Below, one piece after another: positions 22,647 to 35,200 of a stretch of DNA of 64,000 nucleotides. The notes under the pieces were generated by a model. The model searched no databases, was not told the origin of the DNA, and saw only the letters and a program-made list of their open reading frames with translations. The first letter of the stretch is position 1, and every line of letters begins with the position of its first letter. Position numbers and translations under genes: made by a program. The stretch comes from Strongylocentrotus purpuratus (lineage: Eukaryota > Echinodermata > Echinoidea > Camarodonta > Strongylocentrotidae). Location of the stretch: contig NW_022145604.1 of the NCBI RefSeq assembly GCF_000002235.5, positions 2,182,339 to 2,246,338 of the forward strand, in the 5' to 3' direction.

Positions 22647-22935
22647 AGACAGACGAGTTTGGTGAAATAAGACTCTCTTTTCAGTTCAAATCACAGACAA
22701 AGATGCGGAGAGCATTGGTTTCTCTATTGTAAAAGAATAGACATACATTTTACAATATTGTATTCATATTTCTTCTTAAGTTATTCATCTTTGTTTTCAT
22801 AACCTTTGTTACTATGTTATTTATGTCTTCAATATTTGGACTTATTATAGTGTGTAAATATTTTGTATGCATTGTTTTTATTGTGCAGGGCCCTCGGGGA
22901 TAGCACTTTATAAACTGAGAAGGAAACCCTGCTTA

Positions 22936-22941
22936 AATAAA
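22936..22941 (+). promoter_or_regulatory. Candidate poly(A) signal of the aminergic receptor
   Basis: AATAAA about 290 bases after the stop codon, in a T-rich 3' UTR-like stretch. Confidence 0.5.
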
Positions 22942-22949
22942 ACTGCACA

Positions 22950-23640
22950 ACCCCAATCAGTTATACCGGAAAAAGAGACCCGTGGGTCACAGTGATTCAG
23001 GTTGCTTTTCCACTTCCAGGCACAAGTGAAGCCAGATACTTAATAATGATTAATAATTATTCCAAAGATTGGTTATTCTTGGTTATTCATAACAAATAAA
23101 TAGAGTTAGTAATTCCGAAAATGGTACATGGTTTAATTTCGGATTACGAAACTTCGTAGTGACGAACCCTCGATCGGAACTGCGAACTTTCGGGTTGAGC
23201 ATTCGGACCTTACTTCGGATAAGTGAACCTTCGGCAATATGAACTTTTAGAAGAAAAAAGTTATAACAAGCCTGCTTCACTTGTGCTGAAAATTGTATGG
23301 GCAAATTCATGAACTCACCTTGACAAGGAGCTGTTCTGTTTTGAATGGGGTGTTTAGGGTTTCTTTGCGTTCATTTTCTACATGTTCCTCTCGTAAATGG
23401 GGGGGGGGGGGCGGTCTCATGAACCCTTCTCAAATCGAAAGCAAGTCCTTGAATCAATTAAAAACTTTATTTACGATCTTATATATCTCACAGAGTTGCG
23501 CAATGATAGATAATGAATATGAAAGAAAAAATGCGAACGATTGGGATCACTCGCAGCTTTCTATATGAGACGGGTCCCTTGAGTGATGCCAAATGTGTTG
23601 CTCCGACTATTATCGGCGACAATCGCTCCAGACTTTATTA
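22950..23640. other. Intergenic DNA
   Basis: No gene supported. A G-run lies at 23399-23411. Confidence 0.4.
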
Positions 23641-23650
23641 TGCAAAAAGT

Positions 23651-23673
23651 ATAGGGTTAGGGTTAGGGTTAGC
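23651..23673 (+). repeat. Short interstitial telomere-like repeat
   Basis: About three and a half copies of TTAGGG, followed by degenerate GGTTTAGGTTA type sequence to about 23740. Confidence 0.7.
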
Positions 23674-23869
23674 CTGTTGCAAATGGGTTTGAGTTAGGTT
23701 TAGGTTAAGATATAGGGTCAGGTAAACTGGTTTAGGGCTGAAGTTAAGTATTCGGTAAGTTTAGGAAATTACCGCAGAGCAATTGTCGCAGCTTCATTAA
23801 TCGAAGGCACAATGCGGGAAATCTGTGAGAACGCTCTGGCTGGTAATTGTATTTTCTTTACAGAGATTT

Positions 23870-23995
23870 TAATGAAATATGAAATGTAGATCAATGTCTT
23901 GCCAAAGGACATTAGTGCAGCGGCGGGACTCGAACCGCGGACCTTGTGATCGACAGTCGATCCGGCGACATATCCACTCGACCACAACACCTCTA
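23870..23995 (-). mobile_element. tRNA-derived SINE
   Basis: On the minus strand the head resembles a tRNA with RNA polymerase III boxes. The A box is TGGTCGAGTGG (23984-23974) and the B box GGTTCGAGTCC (23936-23926), 37 bases apart. Next comes CTTTGGCAAGACATTGATC, a typical SINE body. A genuine tRNA is unlikely because pairing of the anticodon arm is irregular and a SINE body follows. Confidence 0.75.
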
Positions 23996-24918
23996 CACCT
24001 CTCATTATGCAAATGTGTGGTATGATTGTACGACATGATTATGCTCCGACGACTAAACACATGCGAAAGAAATATAATATACATTGTATATGTATTATTA
24101 ATTTATATATATTTTTGGGAAGGGGGGGTGGGGGCTATTCTTTCTTTCTTTCTACACCTTTATGGTATTTTCTACAAAATAGCCCCTTAAAAAGCGCACA
24201 ATTCTAGGCTGAAGATTTGGAACAAAAGATAGTTAAACAAATATTCAGAATTGAAAGTAGTGTACAAAAATAATATTTAAAAAAACACCTGTGTGGTGTT
24301 CTTTCTCCCGCTAATTTTCGACTAGTTTTCAACTGTTTCATTTTGACTAGATAGGTAATTGCTCCGTCGTCGTAAACATCAAATCACAACCCTGGAATTA
24401 ATATATGGTGGAGGCCTATCCCTTTCAGAGTAATCCTTGGTGCTTAATGTGAGCTAAAGATTGGATCCATGGTTCAGTCGAGATAGATCGAGGTTGGGTG
24501 GTGAGGCAATTTAAAAAGCCCCGTGATTTACTAAATTGGAGAGGCTTATCCAAGCCTGAGCCACTTAAAATGTATCATTGAACGGTACATTTGCCATTAG
24601 TGTTAACTTCCATGAAAACCTTAATTTGATTGGTTGATATACAAATAATACACGTTTGCGAGTGCATTGCATTAGAGAATATGCACTGCACGCATATTAA
24701 ATCAATCGGTGTCTGTAGAATGTGAACATACCCTTCGCATCGACCCCCCCCCCCCCCACCATCCTGACAGAGAATATAAGTGTGCTTAATTCAGAGGCGG
24801 CGGAGCGACTTCTTAAGTGGGGGGGACCAACAAAAATGGGCACTTTCTGGAAAAGGGGCACCTTCAAAGGGATATCTCTAACCGAAAATATACCATTTTT
24901 TTAGACATTGGTATATAA

Positions 24919-25072
24919 ATGATGATGATGAACAGCATTTGTATAGCGCCATTTATCTGCAAAAGCATTCAAAGGCGCCTGGCTCCCTCAATATGTCACA
25001 TATTATTCGCAATGTTGCCGGAAAAGATAGGTTTTGAGTTCAGATTTAAAGGTATCAATGTTGTTACAATAA
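24919..25072. mobile_element. SINE/LINE-tail insertion nested in element A
   Basis: Element B runs straight from the stretch before this point to the stretch after it, so this 150-bp block is an insertion. It reads GATGATGATGAACAGCATTTG, TATAGCGCCATTTATC, CAAAGGCGCCTGGCTCCC. ATAAAT occurs on both sides as a possible target duplication. Confidence 0.65.
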
Positions 25073-26460
25073 ATACCCTATATTGTGATTACATTATCAG
25101 CCTGAGGGGTGATTTCCATATTTTTTTTCTTTATACATCATATACGATATTGCTTAAGCATCTTACTTTGCAGATAGGTGTGATGGTCTGAAAATTCAAT
25201 TCCGAGCGAGGAATTTTTTTTGAGGTTTTTGTGGTCGCAGTGCGAAAAATTACATCTTATAAACAGGAAAAACCCAATCCTGATGGGAATATAAGCACAT
25301 TCTCATATCGGAAGACTGAAAAGACCTTTGATAAGTTACATAATTATAACATCTATAACTACGAGCGAGAGTAGCGAGCGAGCTTGGGGGGGGGGGGTTG
25401 GGAATTGCTCTTAGTCGCTTGAAATTAAGGGTACGTTTAATGATGAGAGGAAAAGGGGACACTTATCGAAAGGGTTAAGAGACTTATTACAAAAGAAAAG
25501 GAGCACGTGTCAAAGTACAAAGGCTAATTATCAGAGGTGACAATAGGGCACTTCTTACACCTAAAAAAGGAGGCACGCGTCAGGGATAAAAAGGGATTTT
25601 ATGAGAATGGAAAATGGGCATTCGTCGACGGAAAAGAGACACCCATCAGATTTTGATAGGGGCATTTACAAGACGTGAAAAGGGGCATTAATGAAATGGG
25701 ATAGGTTCCTTATTAGAAAGGGAATAGGGGCACATATCATTGTTAAATGGTAATTATCAGAGGTGAATAGGGGCACTTATCGCATCTGAAAAGGGGCACT
25801 GACCATGCATGAAAAGAGGCACTTATGAGAATGAAAAAGGGGCACTAATGATAAAGGGAAATTTGCATTTGTTGAAAGAAAAGGGGCACCGATCATTTTC
25901 TAATAGGGGCATTTTTTTAGCGGAGGTGAAAGGGGGCTTTTATGAAAAGGGGGAAGTGGCTCTTATTAAAAAGATAAAGAGGCACATGTTAAAATAAACT
26001 GGACACTTATCAAAGATGAAAAGGGGTAATTATGAAAAAGGGGAAGGGGCACTTATAAGAAGGAAAAAGAGCATTTATTATGAAGGAAAAGGGGGACGTG
26101 TCAAAATAAAAGGGGCATTTATAAGAGATTAAAAGAGCACTTATCAGGAGGGGAAAGGGCTCTTCTTAAATGGGGGCCCTTATCATAAGGAAAGGGGCAC
26201 ATGATAACATATAAGGTGCGCTTACTCGAGTTTAAAAGAGGGTAGTTATTGAAAGGGGAAGGGGCACTTTTTACAAAGGAAAAGGGGAACCTGTCAAAGC
26301 AAAAAGGGAACCTCTCAAATTTGAATAGGGAAATTATCAGAGGTGAAGGGTGCACTTTTCCTATGTAAAAAGGGGTACTTCTTACAAAGTTAAAGAGGTA
26401 CTTTTCCTATGTAAGAAGGGGCACTTTGGGGGTAATTTATAAAGTGGGAGGGCACTGTAA

Positions 26461-26481
26461 CCCCCCCCCCCCCCCCCCCCC
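26461..26481. repeat. Poly(C) tract at the right end of element A
   Basis: An uninterrupted C-run of about 21 bases directly before the terminal CGCCTCTG. Confidence 0.95.
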
Positions 26482-26581
26482 GCCTCTGGTGCTCATCTTC
26501 TCGCTGTTCATGTAGCCAGGGTCGTGAAGCAAACACACGACGTAAATGCCCAAATTTAGAACCTCTCCCTCCCTCAATAAT

Positions 26582-26584
<3 letters not shown>

Positions 26585-26618
<34 letters not shown>

Positions 26619-26665
26619 CCCCTCCCCACTCTCTCTCTCTCTGTCTCTCTCTGTCTCTCTCTCTC
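26585..26665. repeat. (CT)n microsatellite
   Basis: Perfect and near-perfect CT/TC repeats. Ser/Leu-rich frames here are artefacts. Confidence 0.95.
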
Positions 26666-26699
26666 ATCTTTACCTCTGTGTATTCTATTTGTTGTAATT

Positions 26700-27815
26700 C
26701 TTCATGCTTTATGACTAAAATAATTTTTCCAAAGTATACATAATAGCCAGAAATCTTTTCTATGGTTTAGATTTAATAAGTTTTTCATACTGCGATATAT
26801 GACCACATTTACAAAACAAAAGGTAATGAAAACAAAAACTATTCAGCAACATCTTGACTTCTTTGCAAAAGAAAGTATAGATGACAAAGGATTTCACTAG
26901 TACTGGGGATTTTTCTACAGCACAAGACATACAACTCTATAGCACAAAATGATCAATATTTTACGACTGTATGAACATGACTTTTTTTTCTATTATATTA
27001 CTTTACAGTGAAACTATATGGAATGAAAAGAGCAACCATATTAGAATAATCATTCTTGACATCAACAAGAGAGTATGTATGCATAGAATTAGACCACTGC
27101 AAATATATTCACAGTTGAGTTATGTTTGATATTGAAAATTAAATCTCCTGAGTTGCAGAGCTAAAGGCAAATATTGTGCTAAAGAATAACACAAACATGA
27201 CCATAGCAAGTGTAACTTTCAATTCAAGGCATTATGAATAAAATTGTCGGTTGTAACAGACGTGGTCTCTAATTTCCAATTTGTCAACCTTTAGTTAAAA
27301 ACTTGATGTCCCTTTTCATTGTATCGTTGCATAATTGGACATGGTACCCTTTGGTTTTGCCTTTGGTTAACAGTCAAGGAGATACGAAATAAAATCCATA
27401 TAAATTCACGCACTGATCTTGCAGAATATCTTTCGTCAAAACGCTTCTCTGAAACTAACGTGATTAAAAATACTACTTTCGCTCGTGTATGGTGCGGTTG
27501 CCTTTTTGCGGCGATCTGCCGCGCCAAATCTTAACAAGCCTTTAGCGTATTTTGGGAGAGGTTCAGATTCACAGTCATGATGTAAAACGCAATATGCAAA
27601 CAAGTTTCTTGAGATGAAAATGGCCACCATTAAAACGTTACAAAAGTTACACATTACTGAACCTCTGGGTTTACAGTGAGCATAAGCAAATAAGGAATAG
27701 TCATTGCATTTGAATTAAAACACACAGCTGCTTCTATTTCATAAGTTATACATACAATAGATATACATACAATGCTTCCTTTAATCTTATACTACATTCA
27801 ATGCTTCATTACTTC
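26700..27815. other. Intergenic DNA or distal 3' UTR
   Basis: A/T-rich, no exon supported. It lies downstream of the minus-strand sorcin-like gene, so part may be transcribed 3' UTR. Confidence 0.35.
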
Positions 27816-27990
27816 TACATTCAAACCTGTCCTAGTAGCCACCTCTCTATAAAGTGTCTTTAGTGGCCATGCATTTTGTTTCACTCAGAGAGAGATCTGT
27901 GTTGTTCAACCTGTCTAGAAAGGCCACCCATCTATAGAGGCCCTTTCTCCTGTATCCCTCGGGTGACCTTAATAAACAGGTTTTACTGTA
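27816..27990. mobile_element. MITE, ACAGTCAAACCTG family, copy 1
   Basis: Left end TACATTCAAACCTGTC, right end AACAGGTTTTACTGTA, about 175 bp. The inside contains GGCCACC and CTATAGAGGCCC motifs shared with the copy at 31183. No coding capacity. Confidence 0.65.
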
Positions 27991-28649
27991 TCATTATTCA
28001 CTTCTTCATCGTCATTTATTTATCAATCATAAATTTTTAAAACAAAAGACTACAAAGAAACACATACAACAGCTCCTAAAGACCTATAAAGCCTCACTGA
28101 CAAGATGAGAAGGCTATAGCACTACTATAGTAAACCACACCATATTATATTGTTCACTTACACACAAAGTGGCAAAGACATATATGTTTGACACATGTAC
28201 AGGGTCCAAACGAGGAGCAGGTTAAGATTTACATCATCATTTTTTCACAAGTGGTTATCCTTCTTACACAATACTACATGTACAAAACAAGATTTTAAAA
28301 AATAATGCCTCGAAATAGAACAAATAGTTAGAAAATCTTGCAAGTAGCAGTTGTGTAATTTAAATGTAAACTTTGCAATCACTAGATGATTTTCTTTAGT
28401 TAGCAAAGAATAGAAAATGAAGTAGTGAAGTAGAAATACAGTTGACATTGAAAGACTAAGGATTATTGTAAGGCAATGAGGATTATTCTAAATCTAGAAA
28501 AATTATGAATTTATCAATTTCACACACAAATGACAATCATATGGGTTTTTGCTAAACATTAAAAGATATTAATAACATACATTTCTGTGGGAAATCTGTT
28601 GATTTAATCTTGAATTAAAATCTGAATCATCCTGAATTTGCAACTTATA

Positions 28650-28857
28650 TTGATAATTAGATAGAGGCGGAGAGAGAAATAGGAGAGATATTGCGAATAG
28701 ATGGATAATTCAAAGAGAGAAATGGATGAAGAGGAAGGGGAGGGACTACAGAAAGATGAGAGAGAGAGTGAGAAAGAGAGAATAAGGAAGAGAGAGAGAG
28801 AGAGAGAGATAGAGAGATAGAGAGATAGAGAGAAAGAGAGTGAGAAAGAGAGAGAAT

Positions 28858-28893
<36 letters not shown>

Positions 28894-28905
28894 GGGGGGG
28901 GGGGG
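28650..28905. repeat. (GA)n microsatellite with G-run
   Basis: GAGA repeats with GATA and GAAA interruptions, ending in about 14 G. Confidence 0.95.
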
Positions 28906-29201
28906 AGAGGTATACATTTGATCTGCCAAAAAATTCATTCAAATTTGTGAGATTATATTTGTCACTCCTTCATCCAAATTACCATAAAATGTTCCAAACA
29001 GGCTCACAATATTAAAAGAAAGTAATATACAAGCACTTAAATATGAAAATCTAAATCTAAAGCCAGCTAACAATTCTCAATTGGAATACATGCATGATAC
29101 ATGTACATGTAAATGTACTTTACATGTACAGTTGCTATGATTAACAGTGTACAATTATTCATGAGATTCTATAGGAAACTAGTGGAGTGCCTCTGCCTTG
29201 C

Positions 29202-32200
29202 TCAGAAGGACATGGTTCCAGTGATGAACTGTGGAAAAGATGAGGATAAGGTAAAAATTATAAATTATAGAAAATACTAAAAATACTGTATTTCACAATA
29301 TAAATTCATGTATCACTAAACAAGACAAACACGAAACAGAGAGGGAGGGATAGTGAGAAGCAGAGAGAGGAGAAGGAGAGAGAGAGGGAGAGAGAGAGAT
29401 ATAGAGAGATTACCACTGGTAAACTCGAATTTACAACTGACAGGTCATCCATAAGACTGACCAATTACAGACAGACCCCATCTTGTCACTCAGTACAAGT
29501 TTTCAAGCCTATAGCTGCCTCAACATTTGCTCTCACAACAGGGCACTTTCAAAGGGATATCTCAAACCGAAAATATACCAAAGACTTCAGGGATAGAGTT
29601 CCTATTGGATTTTACGTTAGGTTTAAGGTCGGGGGCAGGTATAAGCATTTGGTCTCGGGTTGAATATAGGAATTGGGTTAAGTTATAGATTAATTATATG
29701 AAAAAATACATTATACGTATGTATTCCACTGCATATCTGTTTTTTCTGAAAACAAAAATTAAAAAGAAACAAACAATTTTTTTTCGCAGGAGCATGTGTG
29801 TTACAAGCAAGCCTATGGTTTATCAGGGTATACACCGATTCGGGCGACTTCTGGTGGAAGTGCGCCCTCATAAGGTGACGCCATAACTGGGGGGCGTCTG
29901 ACTGCAGCTAGCTAGCTTACATTGCATTGCAGCAGACGGGTATGCTATACCTATACCGAACCTCGCCCAGGCCGGCCAGGGTCGCTGCTCCGCTAGCTAG
30001 TAACCGCTCTCGAGCTCTCTGTACTGTCAGCTGGATCGGAGAAGCCCCCAGTTATAGCGCCGCCACCGGCGGGCAGGTACATAAAACCCCAAACCGAATC
30101 GGTGTATAGAGGAAGAGTTTTACTCACATCATCATACGCCATGGTAGCATTGCCAAGCTGCTGGACGTCCTTCCTTCGGAAGAAATCTACAACCAAAGTA
30201 ACACAATATAGCCTTGGTCACTCAAGATATTTAACCATCTCAAAAGAGAAAAAAGGAAAAGAAAAAACAAGATTCCTATTCCTACATATGAATTCATTGA
30301 TCAATGATCTTGTGACCTTTAACATCTGACCTCATGGATCTAAATTTTTATCATTTAATTTCTTAAGTTCTTAAGTTTTTAAGTCAACAACTTCTGATCT
30401 TCAAAGCTTTAGATTTTGAGTTTTCAGAGAGCTGATGCTCCTCTGACAGACACTAAAATGGCATATAATTGATATTATTGTAATTTATGGCTTATAAGCT
30501 TTCCATTGATATATAATTCATCCATTTTGTTTTTCAGTTTGACTATGGTGTTTAAATACAGAAATGTGAAATGTATTACACTTACTAGGCTTCATTAAAA
30601 AAAAATTTTGAGGTTTTGCCACCCCATATCTGAACGAGCTTTTAGTCTGCTGAAAGCCAGAAGGTCTTTAACACAGTGTTAACATGGAGTAAAGACCTTT
30701 TTACTCTTTAAAGCCCCACTGCACAACTTAAAGCTCCATGAGCCCTCTATATAGCAAACAATGCCTAATCGGTGCCTGTTGGTCCCCCATGATCCTCTAT
30801 TTCTTATGTTAATAGAGAGCTGATTTGATGAGATAACCACCTGTCTGTGACCTTGCAGGGAGGTCTAATCCCCCCTGGCAAAACTAGTACAGACGGGCGT
30901 TAATACTATTTCTAATTTGATGGTTAGCATCGATTACAAGCTATCTATACTGTACCTGTTAGACCCCTGAGGCGCACTGCACATGCAACAAACGCATCAA
31001 AGGGGATTTGGTTGGCCACTCCGTAACGTCTTACCAGTGCTCCGATGGCCTGTGGGGATAACCTGTACCCTGCATGATCATAGGAAGAAGAAGTAGACAA
31101 ATAATGATAATAATAATATGTCCATATGTATCGTGCAACTACTACATTTTGTATATGTAATGTAATATATCTGAATATCATGTACAGTCAAACCTGCTTT
31201 AGTGACCACCTGTATAGAAAGACCACCTGTCTACAAAGACCACATTTTTTTGTTTCTCTTGAAAAGGGTTTCTCATTGAAACATGTACTTAAGGAACATG
31301 TCTACAAAAAACACTTTTTGTGTTTCCCTTGGGCGGTTGCTATAGACAGGTTTCACTGTACCTTGAATTTCTGCATTCATTGTAGTCAAGATACACATTT
31401 AGCATTTGATATTGCATTTACATGTACTCTTATATGACTTTAACCTCTGAAATGAATCTGTACTCAAACAATGTTTTCTTTTTTAAGAAGTAGAAGAAGG
31501 ACAAGAAGTGGAAGAAGAGGACATACCGAAAGCACCAAAAGCTGCTGCAAGCTCGTTGCCATCGATTTGACCTGACCTATCTCTGTCATAGGTCATGAAG
31601 GTCTGTTTCCACTGATTAAGAACAGTCCAGAGTTCCTTGAATTCATTGAATCCCATCTTTCCAGAGTAGTCACGCTGTACATAGAACTCTAGTCAAAGAA
31701 AGCTTCACAGATGTAATAGCTTAAACCACTACATGTAGCTACTTGGGCCCTCTACACAGCAAATAATGTAGTGTAGTGCAGTTATCGCACAGAGTAAATT
31801 GCATGGCTTGAGTGCCGGGGCATCGCGCCAGTTGGCCGTGCGCAGGCATTGGATATAGGGGGAGGGGACGCGCGTGCAGCGCAAAGTACCTTTTTTCCCT
31901 AGGGAAAAAAGTTACTATGCGTGACGTCAGCAATAAAAAATGAACTACATGTATTCCGATGTAGTCGGCAGGAAACGTCTTTCATTGTAAAACTATTCTT
32001 TTTCTTGTTGTGTACACTTCTAATGCAGCAATCTTACGATAAGGTATATAATAAATGATGTTGAAGATGAAGTATTAAGAAAGGATACATCCAGCATGTT
32101 GATCATCAAGGTGCATGTCTCTATGCTGAAAGCTGCAATCAAGATACAAACGTTGTAATCAAATATACCATTCAGCATTCACAATAAAACACTGCATCAA

Positions 32201-35200
32201 AGAACTTCTCCAACTTCTGGATGAATCATCTTTGCCTTCTCAAATTGGCATCAATTATATTTTTTCTCACTCAATACATTCTGAAGGCAATAAAATGTAC
32301 ATTTCATAAATCTGTTTGACTGGAGATTAAAAATACAATCAACATCCCATCCTCCCCCCTTCCTAAAAAAAAAGCCAATAAATGTGTTACATGTTCCATA
32401 AAGCATTTCCAATCTACAGTTTTTACTGGTTATTTTCACAATATTCCTTTTCATAAATGACATTAAGTTCTGCATCAGATCTGAATTCAATTTGGCATTG
32501 ATTTTTGCTCTTTCTGTTCATGAATTATGTGTAATTCATTAGGTGTAGCACACTACAGTGTAGATTGAAAGTTGATGCAAAAACACCAATACCTACAGTA
32601 TTATAATATTCAGTCAGGGGAAGATCAGGGGAGGAAATGATGGGGGGGGGCTCCTTAACTGAGGAAAGAGGAGATAAGAACAGAAAGAAGACAGGTCGAG
32701 AAAAAAGAGTAGAGAAGAAAAAGAAGAGATGAGAAAGGAAAGAAGAGATGAGAAAGAAGAGAAGTGATGAAAAGAGAAAAGATGAGATGAGAAAAAATGA
32801 GATGAGAAAGAAGAGAAGTGATGAAAAGAGAAAAGATGAGATGAGAAAAGATGAGATGAGAAAGGAGAGAAGAGATGAAAAGAGAAAAGATGAGATGAGA
32901 AAAAATGAGATGAGAAAGAAGAGAAGTGATGAAAAGAGAAAAGATGAGATGAGAAAAGATGAGATGAGAAAGGAGAGAAGAGATGAAAAGAGAAAAGATG
33001 AGATGAGAAAAGATGAGATGAAAAGAGAAAAGATGAGATGAGAAAAAATGAGATGAGAAAGAAGAGAAGTGATGAAAAGAGAAAAGATGAGATGAGAAAA
33101 AATGAGATGAGAAAGAAGAGAAGAGATGAAAAGAGAAGAGATGAAAAGAGAAAAGATGAGATGAGAAAGAAGAGAAGTGATGAAAAGAGAAGAGATGAAA
33201 AGAGAAAAGATGAGATGAGAAAAAATGAGATGAGAAAGAAGAGAAGAGATGAAAAGAGAAAGATGAGATGAGAAAAAATGAGATGAGAAAGGAGAGAAGA
33301 GATGAAAAGAGAAGAGATGAAAAGAGAAAAGATGAGATGAGAAAAAATGAGATGAGAAAGAAGAGAAGAGATGAAAAGAGAAGAGATGAAAAGAGAAAAG
33401 ATGAGATGAGAAAAAATGAGATGAGAAAGGAGAGAAGAGATGAAAAGAGAAGAGATGAAAAGAGAAAAGATGAGATGAGAAAAAATGAGATGAGAAAAAA
33501 TGAGATGAGAAGAGATGAGATGTGAAAAAAAGTAGAGATGAAAAGAGAAAAGAAGAAAATAGAAGAGAAAAAAGAGGAAGATAATTACGTTGATAAGTTC
33601 CAGCGAATCCAGATGATGTAAGACAGTGTTGTAACTCCTTCTGATCTATCTGTTGATCCTGTAAGAGTCACATAAGAATCAAGATTTAATACCACCTTCC
33701 ATAACATGTTTTAATCATGACCAAGTACATTTTAGATCAATACTGAACATTATTCACATAAATGCCAATACATTATTCAATTGAACATTAATCAATTGGA
33801 ACGAAAGACACTGCAGCATCAAACCCCTTTTCTGTTACCCCCCCCCCTTTTTTTGGGGGGGGGGGGGGGTATTGTATTTCTGAAGTACTGATATCACAAT
33901 ATTGTAGAGGGGAAAGATCTGAGATTTTTGGAAGGGAAAAGGGTACAGTGATATTCAAAAGATCAACTGTCGCCCACAAATAACTTAAATGATAATTTTT
34001 AAATGCTAAAAACATTATATTAAGTATTTTCTAAAGATTTCATACACTGTATGAGAAAAAAACACACAAGGCCCTGGAAGAACAAAGCACTCTTGGTCTG
34101 ATGTTCACTCAAAGAGTTTAATCAAGGATTTCACAATAGTTTCAACTGAAATCTCAGTCGTAAAAGTACAGATTCCTCTTAATGAAAAAGAAATAGAAGT
34201 TGTATTGTAATTCATCAAGGATTTCCTGTTGATTACCAGCTAAAATGGCACCATTTATGTCCATTTGAGGTCACACATGTAAATGTCACTATCTTAATGA
34301 GTCACTAACAATAATGAATAAGTTGGATTAAAAGCATACACCTATATAAATTATTATCTATATTAGGCTTCCAAGTGGTACAATAAATCAGTGTATTTAA
34401 AGATAAACTTTAGTACTGGTAATGCGATTGCATTGTGAAAGAAAAGATGTGGAAAGGATCAGAAACAGTTGATCATGTAGCATGTAAGTATTGGTGTGCA
34501 CTGCAAGGTTCTGGAGTCATCAAAATCATAATAAATTTGACCGAGTCTTGGTTAAGTAACAAGCACTCACATAGAAAGCTATATATGGGACAACACACAT
34601 GGTGTCGGGGCTAGTACTACCTTGATTTCCTTGTCTTTCTATGCTCATTACTCAGCCAGTATACATTTTCTTCCAAAATTGTTTGGCACATGTCATTTAT
34701 TTGTAATCTTGAACATTCAGTGTAAGTTTCGTTTGATTCTGTGAGAATTAATAAATTATTTTTTACCAGTACTGGAGTTTATCTTTAATACCTTGAGCGC
34801 AGTACCCAGATGACTGATTAATATTGTTTTCGTATTGCTCAGTCATCCTGGAACTGCAACTATCAATATCACACAAAAACAAAGCCATATTTACTGAGGT
34901 ACCTGTACTGTAAGTCAATTTTTGTTATTTTGCTAGTCAGCCTAATATAGATAATAATAATAATAATAATATTGTATGGCTTTGCTTTCGTGTGATACAA
35001 GAATATATTGCTCTCGCTACTCTTGCACCACACTCAAAGCCATCCAATATTATATAAATATTGCGATCTAACTAATTTAAGGATAATAGGAAGTTAGTTA
35101 TTCCTGTACATGTATCTGAGTATGCATGCACATCATTACAGGCTTAACTATTTGCTTGACAGGGCAATGAGGGCAGGCAATCCTTTCAACCATAATGAAA

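Larger units (their letters stand above)
24792..26488 (+). mobile_element. TIR element A packed with GGGGCAC tandem repeats
   Basis: Starts CAGAGGCGGCGGAGCGACTT and ends in a C-run plus CCGCCTCTG, so the termini are inverted. After the left end come AAGGGGCACC, a conserved unique part (GTCGCAGTGCGAAAAATTAC near 25230) and a G-run at 25386. Then about 1 kb of degenerate ~30-37-bp repeats of AAAAGGGGCACTTAT type fills 25440-26430. The copy at 54746-56357 has the same order in inverse orientation. No transposase frame is present, so it is non-autonomous. No clean target duplication is visible at this copy. Confidence 0.75.

Noticed and set aside
23918-23992. A functional tRNA gene on the minus strand
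   Set aside because: A and B boxes are good, but the cloverleaf is irregular and a SINE body follows.
25809-26355. Frames rich in KGHLLK and FPFS motifs in elements A and B
   Set aside because: They follow the GGGGCAC tandem repeats on either strand and have no domain.
27291-27654. Overlapping frames on both strands near 27.3-27.65 kb
   Set aside because: No recognisable domain, no splice signals, and frames on both strands are similarly long by chance.
32748-33525. Three consecutive Lys/Glu/Met-rich open frames
   Set aside because: Products of a purine-only tandem repeat without stops; no start context or domain.
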